Assembly: GCA_015068605.1 (NCBI GenBank)
Contig: SVKF01000008.1
Coordinates: forward strand, 1-64,000
Direction of reading: 5' to 3'
From: Oscillospiraceae bacterium
GTDB lineage: Bacteria; Bacillota; Clostridia; Monoglobales; Monoglobaceae
DNA: 64,000 nucleotides
The translations under genes and the position numbers were made by a program. The notes beneath the pieces were generated by a model. That model was not told the DNA's origin. It did no database searches and was given only the letters and a program-made list of their open reading frames with translations. Positions 31,108-41,324 of this stretch are shown piece by piece; the first letter of the stretch is position 1, and each line of letters opens with the position of its first letter.

Positions 31108-31626
31108 TTAAACTATGTGTTCAACCTGATTAAATTCAAGTTCAACATCCGTATCTCTGCCAAACATAGAAACTTTGGCTTTGATTTTCTGTCGTTCCAT
31201 GATGATAGCATCAATAACACCAACGAAGCCTTCAAGCGGACCATATTTAACTCTGATTTTGTCACCAACCTCAAAGTCAATGGTAATAGTGCGTTTTTCA
31301 AGCCCCATGTTAATGATTTCCTGCTCGGTAAGAGGAACCGGCTTACTACCGGGACCAACAAACCCCGTGACACCACGGCAGTTTCTCACAACATACCAAC
31401 TCTCGTCGGTCATAATCATTTTAACAATAACATAACCGGGGAAGAGCTTACGCATAACCGTTTTCTTCCGGTCATCCTTAATTTCAACAACCTCTTCCAT
31501 AGGAACGCAAATTTCCTGAATAACATCCTGCATGTTACGATTTTCAATTGTTTTTTCTATATCAGCCTTAACCTTATTCTCGTATCCGGAATAGGTGTGA
31601 GCCACATACCATTTTGCTTCTGCCAT
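31108..31626 (-). CDS. nusG: Transcription antitermination protein NusG
   Basis: KWYVAHTYSGYENKVKADIEKTIENR, KWOW segment VGDKIRVKYGPLEGFVGVI. Confidence 0.97.
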   Translation of the reverse strand: MAEAKWYVAHTYSGYENKVKADIEKTIENRNMQDVIQEICVPMEEVVEIKDDRKKTVMRKLFPGYVIVKMIMTDESWYVVRNCRGVTGFVGPGSKPVPLTEQEIINMGLEKRTITIDFEVGDKIRVKYGPLEGFVGVIDAIIMERQKIKAKVSMFGRDTDVELEFNQVEHIV

Positions 31627-31665
31627 AAGTGTGGGATTAACCCGTTCCCTCCTATAAAGTTATAC

Positions 31666-31845
31666 TTAAAACCACTTGCCCATGCCCCATGTAAGTAATA
31701 CATCAAGTCCGGCAATTACAAGTCCTATAAGTATTACGAAAACAAGCACTATGATAGTGTTCTGTCTGATTTTAGAAAATGAAGGCCAAACAACTTTTTT
31801 AAATTCAGCCTTGGTATCAATAAACCAGTTCTTAATCTTGCTCAT
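31666..31845 (-). CDS. secE: Preprotein translocase subunit SecE (59 aa)
   Basis: Reverse translation MSKIKNWFIDTKAEFKKVVWPSFSKIRQNTIIVLVFVILIGLVIAGLDVLLTWGMGKWF; below ORF-track cutoff. Confidence 0.95.
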   Translation of the reverse strand: MSKIKNWFIDTKAEFKKVVWPSFSKIRQNTIIVLVFVILIGLVIAGLDVLLTWGMGKWF

Positions 31846-31873
31846 TTTAATACTCCTTTAACCTTTTTACAGA

Positions 31874-32023
31874 CTACTTCGTTTCTTTATGAAGTGTGTG
31901 CTTTCTGCAGAATCTGCAGTATTTATTCATTTCAAGTCTGTCCGGGTCGTTCTTCTTGTTCTTCATAGTATCGTAGTTTCTCTGTTTGCATTCACTGCAA
32001 GCCAATGTGATTTTAACTCTCAT
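31874..32023 (-). CDS. rpmG: 50S ribosomal protein L33
   Basis: [49 protein letters not shown]. Confidence 0.97.
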   Translation of the reverse strand: MRVKITLACSECKQRNYDTMKNKKNDPDRLEMNKYCRFCRKHTLHKETK

Positions 32024-32227
32024 TTTGTTCACCCTTTCTCTTAAAATCCCTATGGGGATTCGTACAACACAAATAAAGCCTCTTCTCAGAGGTGATGTTA
32101 TTTTAACACAGTTTTTTAAATTTGTCAATGGTTTTCGCAAAAAAAGTTGAGAATATTTAAAAAAAGTGCGAATAAAATTAAAAAAACGAATAAAATTGCA
32201 GTATTCATATGGGGCAGAGGTGTGTTT

Positions 32228-33226
32228 ATGATAAACGGATTAAAAATCGCTTTTGTGTATGTCGGGTTGGTTATCGGTGCCGGATTTGCATCGGGCAGAG
32301 AAATTCTTGAGTATTTCAATATGAAAGACAAGGGTGAAACATTTCCCGTTGTTTTGACTTTTATTTTGTTTGTGATGATTTCCTACCTCATATTATACAA
32401 ATCAAAAAAACACAGGATTACCGGTTTTGGTGAATTTGTTGATTTCATGGCAGGAAGGTCAAGTATTGTCATTAAGGTGATAATGTATCTTTTTATGTTT
32501 TGCGGATTTTTTGTTATGCTCTCGGCAGGTGGCGCACTTTTTGAGGCAGGGATTGGATGCGACCGAAGATGGGGAGTTATGTCTCTTGCCGTGATTTGCT
32601 TTGTTGTATTTTCCTTTGATATAAAAGGGATTGTAGCTATAAATACGATTCTTGTTCCGTTTATGGTTATAGGGATAGCATATCTTTCCGTCACAGCCAT
32701 GATGTATGAAAGTGTCACAACATCATCAATATCCATAGTAAATAATTCTCTTGTTTCTGCGGTTTGTTATGTCAGTTACAACACCATAACGGCAGGAGCG
32801 GTATTAGTTCCCCTTTATCCGATTGCGGATAAAAAATCCATAAAAATAGGAGCTCTTGCCGGAAGCGGTATCCTTTGTTTGTTGGTTTTTATAATACGGA
32901 GCGCTCTTAATATGTATTATGACAGTATTTTTAATTCCCAAATGCCAATGCTTGATTTGGCAATAATGAGAGGGGAAATATATCAATATATATACATGGT
33001 TGTGCTTTTCACATCAATCTGTACCACAGCGGTATCCCACGGCTTCGGAGTATTATCGATTTTTCGATTTAATACACTCAAAAAGAGAGTGATAGCTGCG
33101 GCAGTGTTTTGTTTAGCGGCACTCCCGTTTTCCGAGTTAAATTTTTCGTTTTTGGTATCGTCATTGTATTCGGTTTTTGGATATGTTGGTATTTTTTGGC
33201 TGTTAATTCTTGTGTTTAGAAAATAA
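32228..33226 (+). CDS. YkvI-like membrane protein/transporter
   Basis: [25 protein letters not shown], multi-TM; start at MINGLK preferred over ORF-track start. Confidence 0.7.
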   Translation: MINGLKIAFVYVGLVIGAGFASGREILEYFNMKDKGETFPVVLTFILFVMISYLILYKSKKHRITGFGEFVDFMAGRSSIVIKVIMYLFMFCGFFVMLSAGGALFEAGIGCDRRWGVMSLAVICFVVFSFDIKGIVAINTILVPFMVIGIAYLSVTAMMYESVTTSSISIVNNSLVSAVCYVSYNTITAGAVLVPLYPIADKKSIKIGALAGSGILCLLVFIIRSALNMYYDSIFNSQMPMLDLAIMRGEIYQYIYMVVLFTSICTTAVSHGFGVLSIFRFNTLKKRVIAAAVFCLAALPFSELNFSFLVSSLYSVFGYVGIFWLLILVFRK

Positions 33227-33390
33227 TTTTTCGACTTGAAGTTGGAGTAAACGAGAGTATAAAAGAGGAAAACAGCGAATTCGAGACTTTGAGATGTGCT
33301 AAATTAATTTCTTTGAAAAAAATTCAAAAAAAGGGTTGACAAAATGGAAATTCCGTATTATAATAAACAAGCTTGTTAAATTGACAAAGC

Positions 33391-33440
33391 AGACTGTGGG
33401 CAGATGCACACAGGAAAATGTGTCTGTCTGCTCACAGTCC
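33391..33440 (+). ncRNA. Ribosomal protein L13 leader
   Basis: AGACTGTGGGCAGATGCACACAGGAAAATGTGTCTGTCTGCTCACAGTCC hairpin immediately upstream of rplM RBS. Confidence 0.88.
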
Positions 33441-33466
33441 GAAATTTAATCAGGAGGTATGTTATT

Positions 33467-33901
33467 ATGTCAACTTATATGGCAAAAGCAAACGAAGTTG
33501 AAAAGAAATGGTATATCATTGATGCTGCCGGTAAGCCTTTAGGCCGTGTTGCTGCAGCTGCTGCAACAATCCTCAGAGGTAAGCACCGTCCTGAGTTCAC
33601 ACCGAACACAGACTGTGGCGAATATGTTATCATCATCAACGCAAAAGACGCTGTTTTAACAGGAAATAAGTTATTACAGAAAAAATGGTACAGACACACA
33701 GGTTATATCGGTCATCTTAAAGAGGTTTCTTATAAGGAACTTATGGCTGACCGTCCTGAGAAGGCTATGGAGCTTGCAATCTCCGGTATGATGCCTCATA
33801 ACACTCTCGGCAGAAAGAGCCTTAAGAAGCTTAAGGTTTATGCCGGAGCAGAACATGAGCATGAAGCACAGAAACCTGTTATGTGGACAGGCAGAATATA
33901 A
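33467..33901 (+). CDS. rplM: 50S ribosomal protein L13
   Basis: [51 protein letters not shown]. Confidence 0.97.
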   Translation: MSTYMAKANEVEKKWYIIDAAGKPLGRVAAAAATILRGKHRPEFTPNTDCGEYVIIINAKDAVLTGNKLLQKKWYRHTGYIGHLKEVSYKELMADRPEKAMELAISGMMPHNTLGRKSLKKLKVYAGAEHEHEAQKPVMWTGRI

Positions 33902-33919
33902 GATAGGAGGATAAGTTAA

Positions 33920-34318
33920 ATGGCTAAGACAGTTCAGTATTACGGAACAGGTAGAAGAAAAGAATCTGTTGCAAGAGTAAGATTAGTTCCCGGCAACGGT
34001 GCAATCACAATTAACGGCAGAGATATTGACGACTATTTCGGTCTTGAAACTCTTAAGACTATCCTTCGTCAGCCTCTCGTGCTTACAGGTACAATCGGCA
34101 AATTTGATGTTTTGGTAAACGTTAAAGGCGGCGGTTTCACAGGTCAGGCAGGTGCTATCCGTCACGGTATAGCAAGAGCTTTGCTTGAAGTTGATACAGA
34201 AAGCTTCAGAGCAACACTCAAAGAAGCAGGTTACTTAACACGTGACCCGAGAATGAAGGAAAGAAAGAAATACGGTCTCAAAGCAGCCCGTCGTGCACCA
34301 CAGTTTAGTAAGAGATAA
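33920..34318 (+). CDS. rpsI: 30S ribosomal protein S9
   Basis: [20 protein letters not shown]...[28 protein letters not shown]. Confidence 0.98.
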   Translation: MAKTVQYYGTGRRKESVARVRLVPGNGAITINGRDIDDYFGLETLKTILRQPLVLTGTIGKFDVLVNVKGGGFTGQAGAIRHGIARALLEVDTESFRATLKEAGYLTRDPRMKERKKYGLKAARRAPQFSKR

Positions 34319-34328
34319 TTATTATCTG

Positions 34329-34368
34329 TCAAAAATCCCACAACCATCGAGGTTGTGGGATTTTTTTG
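34329..34368 (+). terminator. Terminator of rplM-rpsI
   Basis: AAAAATCCCACAACCATCGAGGTTGTGGGATTTTTTTG. Confidence 0.9.
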
Positions 34369-34497
34369 TAACGAGGGGCTGTAGCAAAATGCACCAACCA
34401 CACAAAACACCCAAAAAGATGTATAAAAATCATTTTTAAAAGCGTAAATGACAAAATATACTTCATAAATTAGGAAAGAAATTCGCGATTTAGCGAA

Positions 34498-34575
34498 TTT
34501 CTAAATTCAAAAATGGTTTGTGTTTTGAACAAACCTCACCTCTCGGAGTACCTATGTACGCCTTCGGGTAAACCA
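34498..34575. repeat. CTCGGAGTAC dispersed repeat copy 3
   Basis: CTAAATTCAAAAATGGTTTGTGTTTTGAACAAACCTCACCTCTCGGAGTACCTATGTACGCCTTCGGG matches 27722-27790. Confidence 0.85.
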
Positions 34576-34700
34576 AAGCCTTGGCTTTGGCTCAGCTTGT
34601 CCGCTTTAAAGCTTTTTTCCTATCCCTTAAAACCAAAGCGGTGTTTAAAAAGTCTTTTTGACTTTTTAAACACCGCCTTAATTTAAACATAAACTGAAGA

Positions 34701-35630
34701 TTAACCTTTTACACCGCCGACAGTTATACCGCCCATAATTCTTCTCTGGAAGAACGCAAATATGATAAATGGCGGAATACTACCGAAGACAAGTCCCATA
34801 AAGTATGTATTATACTCAATGGTCGCATTTCCAGACATATGATACAATTTAAGTGGCATTGTAACCTTATCCGGAGAGATAATCAACGGACCCATATAAT
34901 CAGCCCAAGATGCACTCAATACACCGATTGATTCGTATATAACGATTGGCATTGAGAGCGGGAACATAATTTTAAAGAATACCCCATAGTTCGTACATCC
35001 ATCAATTTTAGCAGCTTCAACATAAGATGTTGAAAGAGTATCAAAGTTATTCTTAAAGAGCAATACTGCATAACAGTCCGCACCGGCACCGAGCCAGAAA
35101 GGAATAAATGTATTAAGAACATCTACACCAAGAACTAAACCCTGTTCTTCCAAATAGTTTCTTGCGAACGGAAAGGCTGTATAACTAATGTAGTTCGGCA
35201 CTGTTCTGATCTGACCGGGCATCATCATTGTCCATACGATAAGTACAAACAAGAGCTTTGAGCCTGTTGGTTTAAGCTTTGACAAAACATAACCACCAAA
35301 TCCACAAACAACGAGTCTTGAAATTAACTCACCAACCGATCTGATAAGCGTATTCACGATTGTTGGAGCAAGGTCAAGCTTTACCCATGCATCAACCACT
35401 CGAGTCTTTGCAATCTCCCACGATATTTCTTTCGGGAAAAACGATGGATCAGCTATGATTTCCGTTGACTTTTTAAAGGCAGATGAAACTGCCCATATTG
35501 CCGGAATAAGCGAACATAACGCAACAACAATAAGAATTGCAAATATAATCCAATAAAGGAGCTGACCCTTAAATGTTTTAAGTTCGGCTGAGCTTAAACA
35601 AGCCGCCTTTTTTTCATTAAATCTTTTCAT
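34701..35630 (-). CDS. Carbohydrate ABC transporter permease (MalG-like)
   Basis: Binding-protein-dependent inner-membrane motif EAAKIDGCTNYGVFFKIMFPLSMP. Confidence 0.9.
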   Translation of the reverse strand: MKRFNEKKAACLSSAELKTFKGQLLYWIIFAILIVVALCSLIPAIWAVSSAFKKSTEIIADPSFFPKEISWEIAKTRVVDAWVKLDLAPTIVNTLIRSVGELISRLVVCGFGGYVLSKLKPTGSKLLFVLIVWTMMMPGQIRTVPNYISYTAFPFARNYLEEQGLVLGVDVLNTFIPFWLGAGADCYAVLLFKNNFDTLSTSYVEAAKIDGCTNYGVFFKIMFPLSMPIVIYESIGVLSASWADYMGPLIISPDKVTMPLKLYHMSGNATIEYNTYFMGLVFGSIPPFIIFAFFQRRIMGGITVGGVKG

Positions 35631-35649
35631 TTTCTATCCTCGTGCCTCC

Positions 35650-36657
35650 TTAATATCTGCTTTCAACTTTCTTATTCAGCCAAAAATAGAATATTGTGAA
35701 AACAATAAGAATAAGAAATATAATAACACCAAGAGCCATAGCCTGACCAACTCTTCCTGCACTGAGGAATCCATATCTGTAAAGCTGGAGTGACAGAGTT
35801 GTTGAGGCAAAGTTCGGACCACCATCTGTCATTGCAAACGGTTCCTGCATAACCTGGAAAACACCAATAATTTGTCTTACAAAATTAAGAATCAACAAAC
35901 CTTCAATAGCAGGTCTTGTTACATACCAAAATCTTTTGAAAGGACCTGCGCCGTCGATGAGCGCTGCTTCGTAAAGCTCTGTTGATATACCCTGCATGGA
36001 AGCAAAATAAAGAAGCATCGAGCCACCAAAGCCCTTCCATGTCATATATATTACAATACCGATAATGGTAAAGTCAGGGTCCATCAACCAATCATACGGT
36101 GCAATATCAAGCCAGGATAAAGCCATATTCAAAAGACCGATTTCGCCCGGGTCGTACATCTTCGTCCAAATCAACATCGCCGCAATTCCGGGAATAACCA
36201 CCGGAAGGTAAATCAAAAGTCTCAATCCGCTTCTGAAATGAACCATTTCATTAAGACCGGCTGCAATAAGAAGCGGCGGAATATATCCGATAATCATTGA
36301 CCACATAACGAACTTACATGTATTCAAAAGAATCGGAACAAAATATGAATTCGTCACAACAATTTTAAAGTTGTTTAAGCCAACAAATTCATCCGTAGGC
36401 GTGAATCCTTCAATTTTAAAGAAAGACCACCAGAACGCCATTACTGTCGGACGCCATACCATAGTGTACAGAATGAACACTGTAGGAATAAGCAAAATCC
36501 AAGCTTCAATGTTATTCCGACGTCTCATTTTTTTCTTTAGCTTTTCAACCGATAAAAGAGCAATGTCTTTATTTGCCTTTATCGCTGCCGTCTGCCCCGC
36601 ATCAGAAACATTTACATCGTTTGATGCATTGGCAGGCTTAGTTTTTTTAACCTTCAA
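35650..36657 (-). CDS. Carbohydrate ABC transporter permease (MalF-like)
   Basis: YEAALIDGAGPFKRFWYVTRPAIEGLL; TTG start near 36657 preferred because GAAAGAGGG lies just upstream. Confidence 0.88.
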   Translation of the reverse strand: MKVKKTKPANASNDVNVSDAGQTAAIKANKDIALLSVEKLKKKMRRRNNIEAWILLIPTVFILYTMVWRPTVMAFWWSFFKIEGFTPTDEFVGLNNFKIVVTNSYFVPILLNTCKFVMWSMIIGYIPPLLIAAGLNEMVHFRSGLRLLIYLPVVIPGIAAMLIWTKMYDPGEIGLLNMALSWLDIAPYDWLMDPDFTIIGIVIYMTWKGFGGSMLLYFASMQGISTELYEAALIDGAGPFKRFWYVTRPAIEGLLILNFVRQIIGVFQVMQEPFAMTDGGPNFASTTLSLQLYRYGFLSAGRVGQAMALGVIIFLILIVFTIFYFWLNKKVESRY

Positions 36658-37029
36658 TTTTTTTACCCTCTTTCCATGTTGAATATAGCACCGCAACAGA
36701 CAAACGCACCGCTACGGTTAAGATTAAAATTGTATGTAAAATTTAATTATCTTCTATGTTTAATTATGCCTAATTTTCCATTTTGCACAACATTTCCAAA
36801 TATTAGACACACTGTTTATATAACTATAACACATCCCTTACAAAAAATCAAGTACTTTTTGAAATTTTTTTATCATTTTAAACAAAAAATTTCTCCCCTT
36901 CCTATGCAATCTCACTTTATTTTGTCAAATATTGTTAAAATTTAACGATCTTTTAAAAAATCTTCCTTTTATTTATATTTTTATTGACTTTATGCAAAAA
37001 ATATGTTATCATATACGATGAATTATCCG

Positions 37030-37145
37030 TTGAAGTGTTCGGAATTATCAGACCGGATACTGAGGAAACTCTGGAGAATCCCGTTTTCGGGTGCCGAAGG
37101 TGCAAGGCTTTATGCCGAATCTCTCAGGCAAAAGGACAGAGGTTC
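37030..37145 (+). ncRNA. Glycine riboswitch (single recognisable aptamer)
   Basis: GGAGAATCCCGTTTTCGGGTGCCGAAGGTGCAAGGCTTTATGCCGAATCTCTCAGGCAAAAGGACAGAGG; downstream terminator AGTCAGGGGTATGCCTGACTTATTTTATTTTTT. Confidence 0.93.
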
Positions 37146-37224
37146 ATTTCTAAATATTTTAATGAATCATTGTGCTTTGAGAGTCAGGGGTATGCCTGAC
37201 TTATTTTATTTTTTAACAGAAAGG

Positions 37225-38721
37225 ATGAAAAAAATGATTGAGTCTATCACAAAAATCAACACTTCAATCAATGATGTTGTTTGGGGAGTTCCTGCTCTGT
37301 TTCTTCTCATAGGAACAGGTGTTTTGATGACACTTCTCCTCAAATTTTTCCAATTCACACACTTTGGACACACTATCAAAGAAACAATCGGCGGAATGTT
37401 CAAAAACAAGGATATTCTGAAAAACGAAAAAGAAGGACAGGTTTCACAGTTTCAGGCTATGTGTACTGCTCTTTCCGCAACAATAGGTACCGGTAATATC
37501 GCAGGTATCGCTCTCGCAATCACAATGGGTGGCCCCGGTGCTATTTTCTGGATGTGGATTGCGGCGATTGTCGGAATGCTGACAAATTACTCTGAAAATG
37601 TTTTAGGTATTTATTTCAGAAGAAGAAACAAAAACGGTGAATGGTGCGGAGGCTCTATGTACTTCCTTCAGGATGGTCTCGGGTCATACAAAGGCTGCAA
37701 ACATATAGGTAAAATCCTTGCTGTCCTCTTCTCTGTTTTTGCGCTCTTAGCTTCTTTTGGTATTGGTAACATGGGACAGGTTAGCTCTATCAAGGATAGT
37801 ATCAGCACTCTTGTTCCCAAAATGAATCCTACAATATACTCGCTTATTATCGGCGGAATCGTTGCTTTTGTTGCTGCACTTGTTATTCTTGGAGGACTTA
37901 AGAGAATCGCAAAAGCCAACGAAAAGATTGTTCCTTTTATGTCTGTTTTCTACATAATCGGTTCACTCATTATAATAGGTGTCAACTATGACAAAATCAT
38001 TCCTGCATTTGGTTCAATCTTCGGAAATGCATTTACCCCAACAGCAGTTGTCGGCGGTACTGCAGGTGCTGCACTCAAAATGGCAGTAACATGGGGCTTT
38101 AAGCGTGGAGTATTTTCAAACGAGGCAGGGCTTGGTTCTTCCGTTATGGTTCACTCCTCCTCTAATGTTAAAGAACCTGTTGTTCAGGGCCTATGGGGAA
38201 TTTTCGAAGTATTCTTCGATACCATCATCGTGTGTACAATGACAGCTCTTGTTATCCTGACAAGTGGAGTTGTTAATATACAAACAGGCGAATCAATCAG
38301 CGGTGCTACAAAGCTTGGTCTTGCAACGGAAGCATTTACGGGTCAATTCGGTACTGCCGGAGGAATTTTTATCGCTATCGCAATTACGCTTTTTGCATTT
38401 TCAACAGTTCTTGGATGGAGTTATTACGGCACAAAGGCTTGGGAATATCTTTTCAAAGGCAAAGGGCTTTGGGTTTATAAATTCATATTCATCGGGATGA
38501 TTATCGCTTGTTGTGTTCTAGACACCTCCCTCGCCGTTGACCTTTCCGATACATTTAACGGGCTCATGATGATCCCTAACCTTATTGGTGTTATCGCACT
38601 TTCCGGGCTTGTTGTCAAGATTACTAAAAACTACAAAGACAGAAAATTTAAGAATAAAGACATTAAACCAATGCTTTCAGCATTTGAAAACATTCAGACT
38701 GAACAAGAAAATAACCTTTAA
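37225..38721 (+). CDS. Sodium:alanine/glycine symporter (AGCS family)
   Basis: SALSATIGTGNIAGIALAITMGGPGAIFWMW, RGVFSNEAGLGSS; start with AAGG RBS downstream of the riboswitch. Confidence 0.94.
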   Translation: MKKMIESITKINTSINDVVWGVPALFLLIGTGVLMTLLLKFFQFTHFGHTIKETIGGMFKNKDILKNEKEGQVSQFQAMCTALSATIGTGNIAGIALAITMGGPGAIFWMWIAAIVGMLTNYSENVLGIYFRRRNKNGEWCGGSMYFLQDGLGSYKGCKHIGKILAVLFSVFALLASFGIGNMGQVSSIKDSISTLVPKMNPTIYSLIIGGIVAFVAALVILGGLKRIAKANEKIVPFMSVFYIIGSLIIIGVNYDKIIPAFGSIFGNAFTPTAVVGGTAGAALKMAVTWGFKRGVFSNEAGLGSSVMVHSSSNVKEPVVQGLWGIFEVFFDTIIVCTMTALVILTSGVVNIQTGESISGATKLGLATEAFTGQFGTAGGIFIAIAITLFAFSTVLGWSYYGTKAWEYLFKGKGLWVYKFIFIGMIIACCVLDTSLAVDLSDTFNGLMMIPNLIGVIALSGLVVKITKNYKDRKFKNKDIKPMLSAFENIQTEQENNL

Positions 38722-38725
38722 GATA

Positions 38726-38757
38726 AATAAAAAGAGCCGCTCGGCTCTTTTTATTTA
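38726..38757. terminator. Bidirectional terminator
   Basis: AAATAAAAAGAGCCGCTCGGCTCTTTTTATTT. Confidence 0.88.
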
Positions 38758-39858
38758 TCTTAATATTTTGGAATTATTAAGCATCGTTGTGCTGTACAGG
38801 AATAAAACATCCTGATTATTAAATTTTATAAAAGCTCCGAGATAATCGCTTTGGACATATCTTATATCCACCACAGTTGTTTTTTTATACCGCTGTGACA
38901 ATAGCGGTGCTATACTGCTTCCGAAGGAATCACGGAAAATTACCAGCTCTCTCTCTGTTGTTGCAGCAGGATTTTCTATTGTCACAAGTGGCGTTGACCC
39001 TGAAAGAAACATTTCGTATGGGTCTTTACCTTTTGCCTTTTCCATATCGTACATAGCCCCTTCCTTGGGCATTCCCGTGTCATAATATGTCACAACAGCA
39101 TTATCTATAATATCATTTGTCAGGTATTTTATTTCATCCGCCTCACAGGGAAGTGCAGATTGCCCTGCATATACGCCTAGAAACGGGTTATCAAGCTTAT
39201 TTACGGTATATTCCAAGCGAATCTCATCCGCTCCCATTTGTTCTGCCATATATTTGGCAATTCCCGTTATTTTCTCCTGTTTCCAATGGGAATCGGTTCT
39301 GTAATAATCATCTATTTCCAACAACTGCGCAATATCTATATACACGGCATAATTCATTTCCGATTCAAAATAGTCAATAAAATTTTCGTAATTAATCGAC
39401 GGATAGCCGTATTTTTCCGCAAGAAAATAATTTTTATCCGGCACTATAGATAAATACACATCGGCATCGCTGTTCTTGATAAATTTATGGTATATGGAAG
39501 TAAATTTCTTTGCACCATACTCCATCATCTCTTTGTTTTCCGGATATTCCAATTTTGAAATATGACCTTCTTTCATATATATCCCGTTATTATCAGCTTT
39601 ATTTAAGATTTTTGTAGAAAATACAGCTTTTACCGTTCTGAAATTATCCCTCATCGGAAACTGGTCGGCGGCATACACTTCAAACTCCTTTGCATACTCC
39701 CCCGAAAACACTCTTTCCGCCGAAAGCTCCGGCTTTTGGGCTAAAACCCTTCTTTCGCTGTCGGATATTTCCTCATCGGCTTTAAAATAGCACATAACCG
39801 ACAAAACCGAAAAAAACAGAGCAAAAATACAAATCATTATAATATTTTTATTTTTCAT
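38755..39858 (-). CDS. DHHW/AlgX-like exported acyl-transfer partner protein
   Basis: DQFPMRDNFRTVKAVF, YRTDSHWKQEKI, FRDSFGSSIAPLLSQRY; adjacent to MBOAT gene. Confidence 0.85.
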   Translation of the reverse strand: MKNKNIIMICIFALFFSVLSVMCYFKADEEISDSERRVLAQKPELSAERVFSGEYAKEFEVYAADQFPMRDNFRTVKAVFSTKILNKADNNGIYMKEGHISKLEYPENKEMMEYGAKKFTSIYHKFIKNSDADVYLSIVPDKNYFLAEKYGYPSINYENFIDYFESEMNYAVYIDIAQLLEIDDYYRTDSHWKQEKITGIAKYMAEQMGADEIRLEYTVNKLDNPFLGVYAGQSALPCEADEIKYLTNDIIDNAVVTYYDTGMPKEGAMYDMEKAKGKDPYEMFLSGSTPLVTIENPAATTERELVIFRDSFGSSIAPLLSQRYKKTTVVDIRYVQSDYLGAFIKFNNQDVLFLYSTTMLNNSKILR

Positions 39859-39869
39859 ATTCCGCCCCC

Positions 39870-41270
39870 CTAAAATCTGAAATATAAAAACGGATTAAAC
39901 GACCCGTCTGCAAGATATGCCGTCACAACTATAAGAAGCATTATAAGCACCGGTATTTCAAGAATATCGATTATCTTTTCGCCGCACCCGATATTTTTCA
40001 GATATGTCACTGTTTTTTTAGGCAAAGGGGTTGCTCCAAGGGCACTTATCAAAATAAGAAACCCGTAATTTTTAACTGCATAACCAATTCCCTGTGACAC
40101 AAGTGGTATTCCTCCTGCTCCAAACAAGCCTCCCACATAGGATATGGATTCCGTCAGATTGTTTCCGCTGAAAATCACAAAACTCACCGCTATAAGGAAA
40201 AATGTGTAAACAAAATCCACAGATTTATGCGCCTTGAGGAAGCTTGTCAGGAAAAACTTTTCTATGGTCAAAAGTATACCAAAATATAGTCCCCAGATAA
40301 CAAAATTCCATTCCGCTCCATGCCAAAATCCCGTCAGAAACCACACCGTAAAAATATTTATAAAAAAGCGGAGCTTTTTCACTCTGTTTCCACCCATCGG
40401 AATATAGACATAATCACGGAACCAGCTTCCGAGAGAGATATGCCATCTTCTCCAAAATTCCGAAATGCTCCTTGAAATAAAAGGATAGTTGAAATTTTCC
40501 ATAAATTCAAAGCCTAATATTTTCCCCAGACCGATTGCCATATCGCTGTATCCCGAAAAATCATAATAAATCTGAAGCATATAGGAAATTGCAAATATCC
40601 AATAAAAAACAACGGATTTTTCGCCCGATGCCATAAAGCTTTCCGTAAGCTCACCGAGAGTGTTTGCAAGAATAATTTTCTTGGAAAGCCCGATAATAAA
40701 CCTTCTTATGCCTTCCGCTGTCTTATCGACCGTATGGCTTCGTTGCGTGAGTTGACCTTCAATATCCGAATATCTGACAATAGGTCCTGCAATAAGCTGC
40801 GGAAACAGAGCAACATAGGTCGCAAGGTTTATAAAATTTTTCTGCGCACTTACCGTCCCTCTGTAGACATCGATTTTGTAGCTTAAAATCTGAAAAGTGT
40901 AAAAGCTTATCCCTATAGGTAATGCGATGCCCAACAGAGAAGCCGACAATCCTGTTATTTTGTTGAAATTCTCAATAAAGAAATCTGCATATTTAAAATA
41001 TGCCAATGTTCCCAAATCAAAAACAACTGCCAATAAAAGAATTGCTTTTGATAAACCGGTTCCCTTATATTTTTCAATAAATATGCCGGACACATAACCG
41101 ATTGCAACGGTTAATATCATAAGGGAAAGATATTTAGGCTCTCCCCAGCCGTAAAAAAACAGACTGGACAACAACAGCACGCTGTTTTTTATTTTTTTCG
41201 GGGCTATAAAATAAAGCAACAAAACCACCGGCAAAAAATAATACAAAAAGGGAATACTTGAAAAAAGCAT
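39870..41270 (-). CDS. MBOAT family O-acyltransferase
   Basis: QIYYDFSGYSDMAIGLGKILGFEFMENFNYPFISRSISEFWRRWHISLGSWFRDYVYIPMGGNR; FLTGFWHGAEWNFVIWG. Confidence 0.95.
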   Translation of the reverse strand: MLFSSIPFLYYFLPVVLLLYFIAPKKIKNSVLLLSSLFFYGWGEPKYLSLMILTVAIGYVSGIFIEKYKGTGLSKAILLLAVVFDLGTLAYFKYADFFIENFNKITGLSASLLGIALPIGISFYTFQILSYKIDVYRGTVSAQKNFINLATYVALFPQLIAGPIVRYSDIEGQLTQRSHTVDKTAEGIRRFIIGLSKKIILANTLGELTESFMASGEKSVVFYWIFAISYMLQIYYDFSGYSDMAIGLGKILGFEFMENFNYPFISRSISEFWRRWHISLGSWFRDYVYIPMGGNRVKKLRFFINIFTVWFLTGFWHGAEWNFVIWGLYFGILLTIEKFFLTSFLKAHKSVDFVYTFFLIAVSFVIFSGNNLTESISYVGGLFGAGGIPLVSQGIGYAVKNYGFLILISALGATPLPKKTVTYLKNIGCGEKIIDILEIPVLIMLLIVVTAYLADGSFNPFLYFRF

Positions 41271-41324
41271 AATTCTCCTCCAAATCTAAAAGAGGCTGTG
41301 GCAAAAGCACCAGCCCCTTGGTTT

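Noticed and set aside
34380-34420. Possible fifth RNA-family fragment (minus GGTTGGTGCATTTT)
   Set aside because: Only the terminator-like end matches; no P1, P2 or promoter found.
37003-37224. N-terminal extension of the AGCS symporter ORF
   Set aside because: This segment is the glycine riboswitch; RBS-supported start is 37225.
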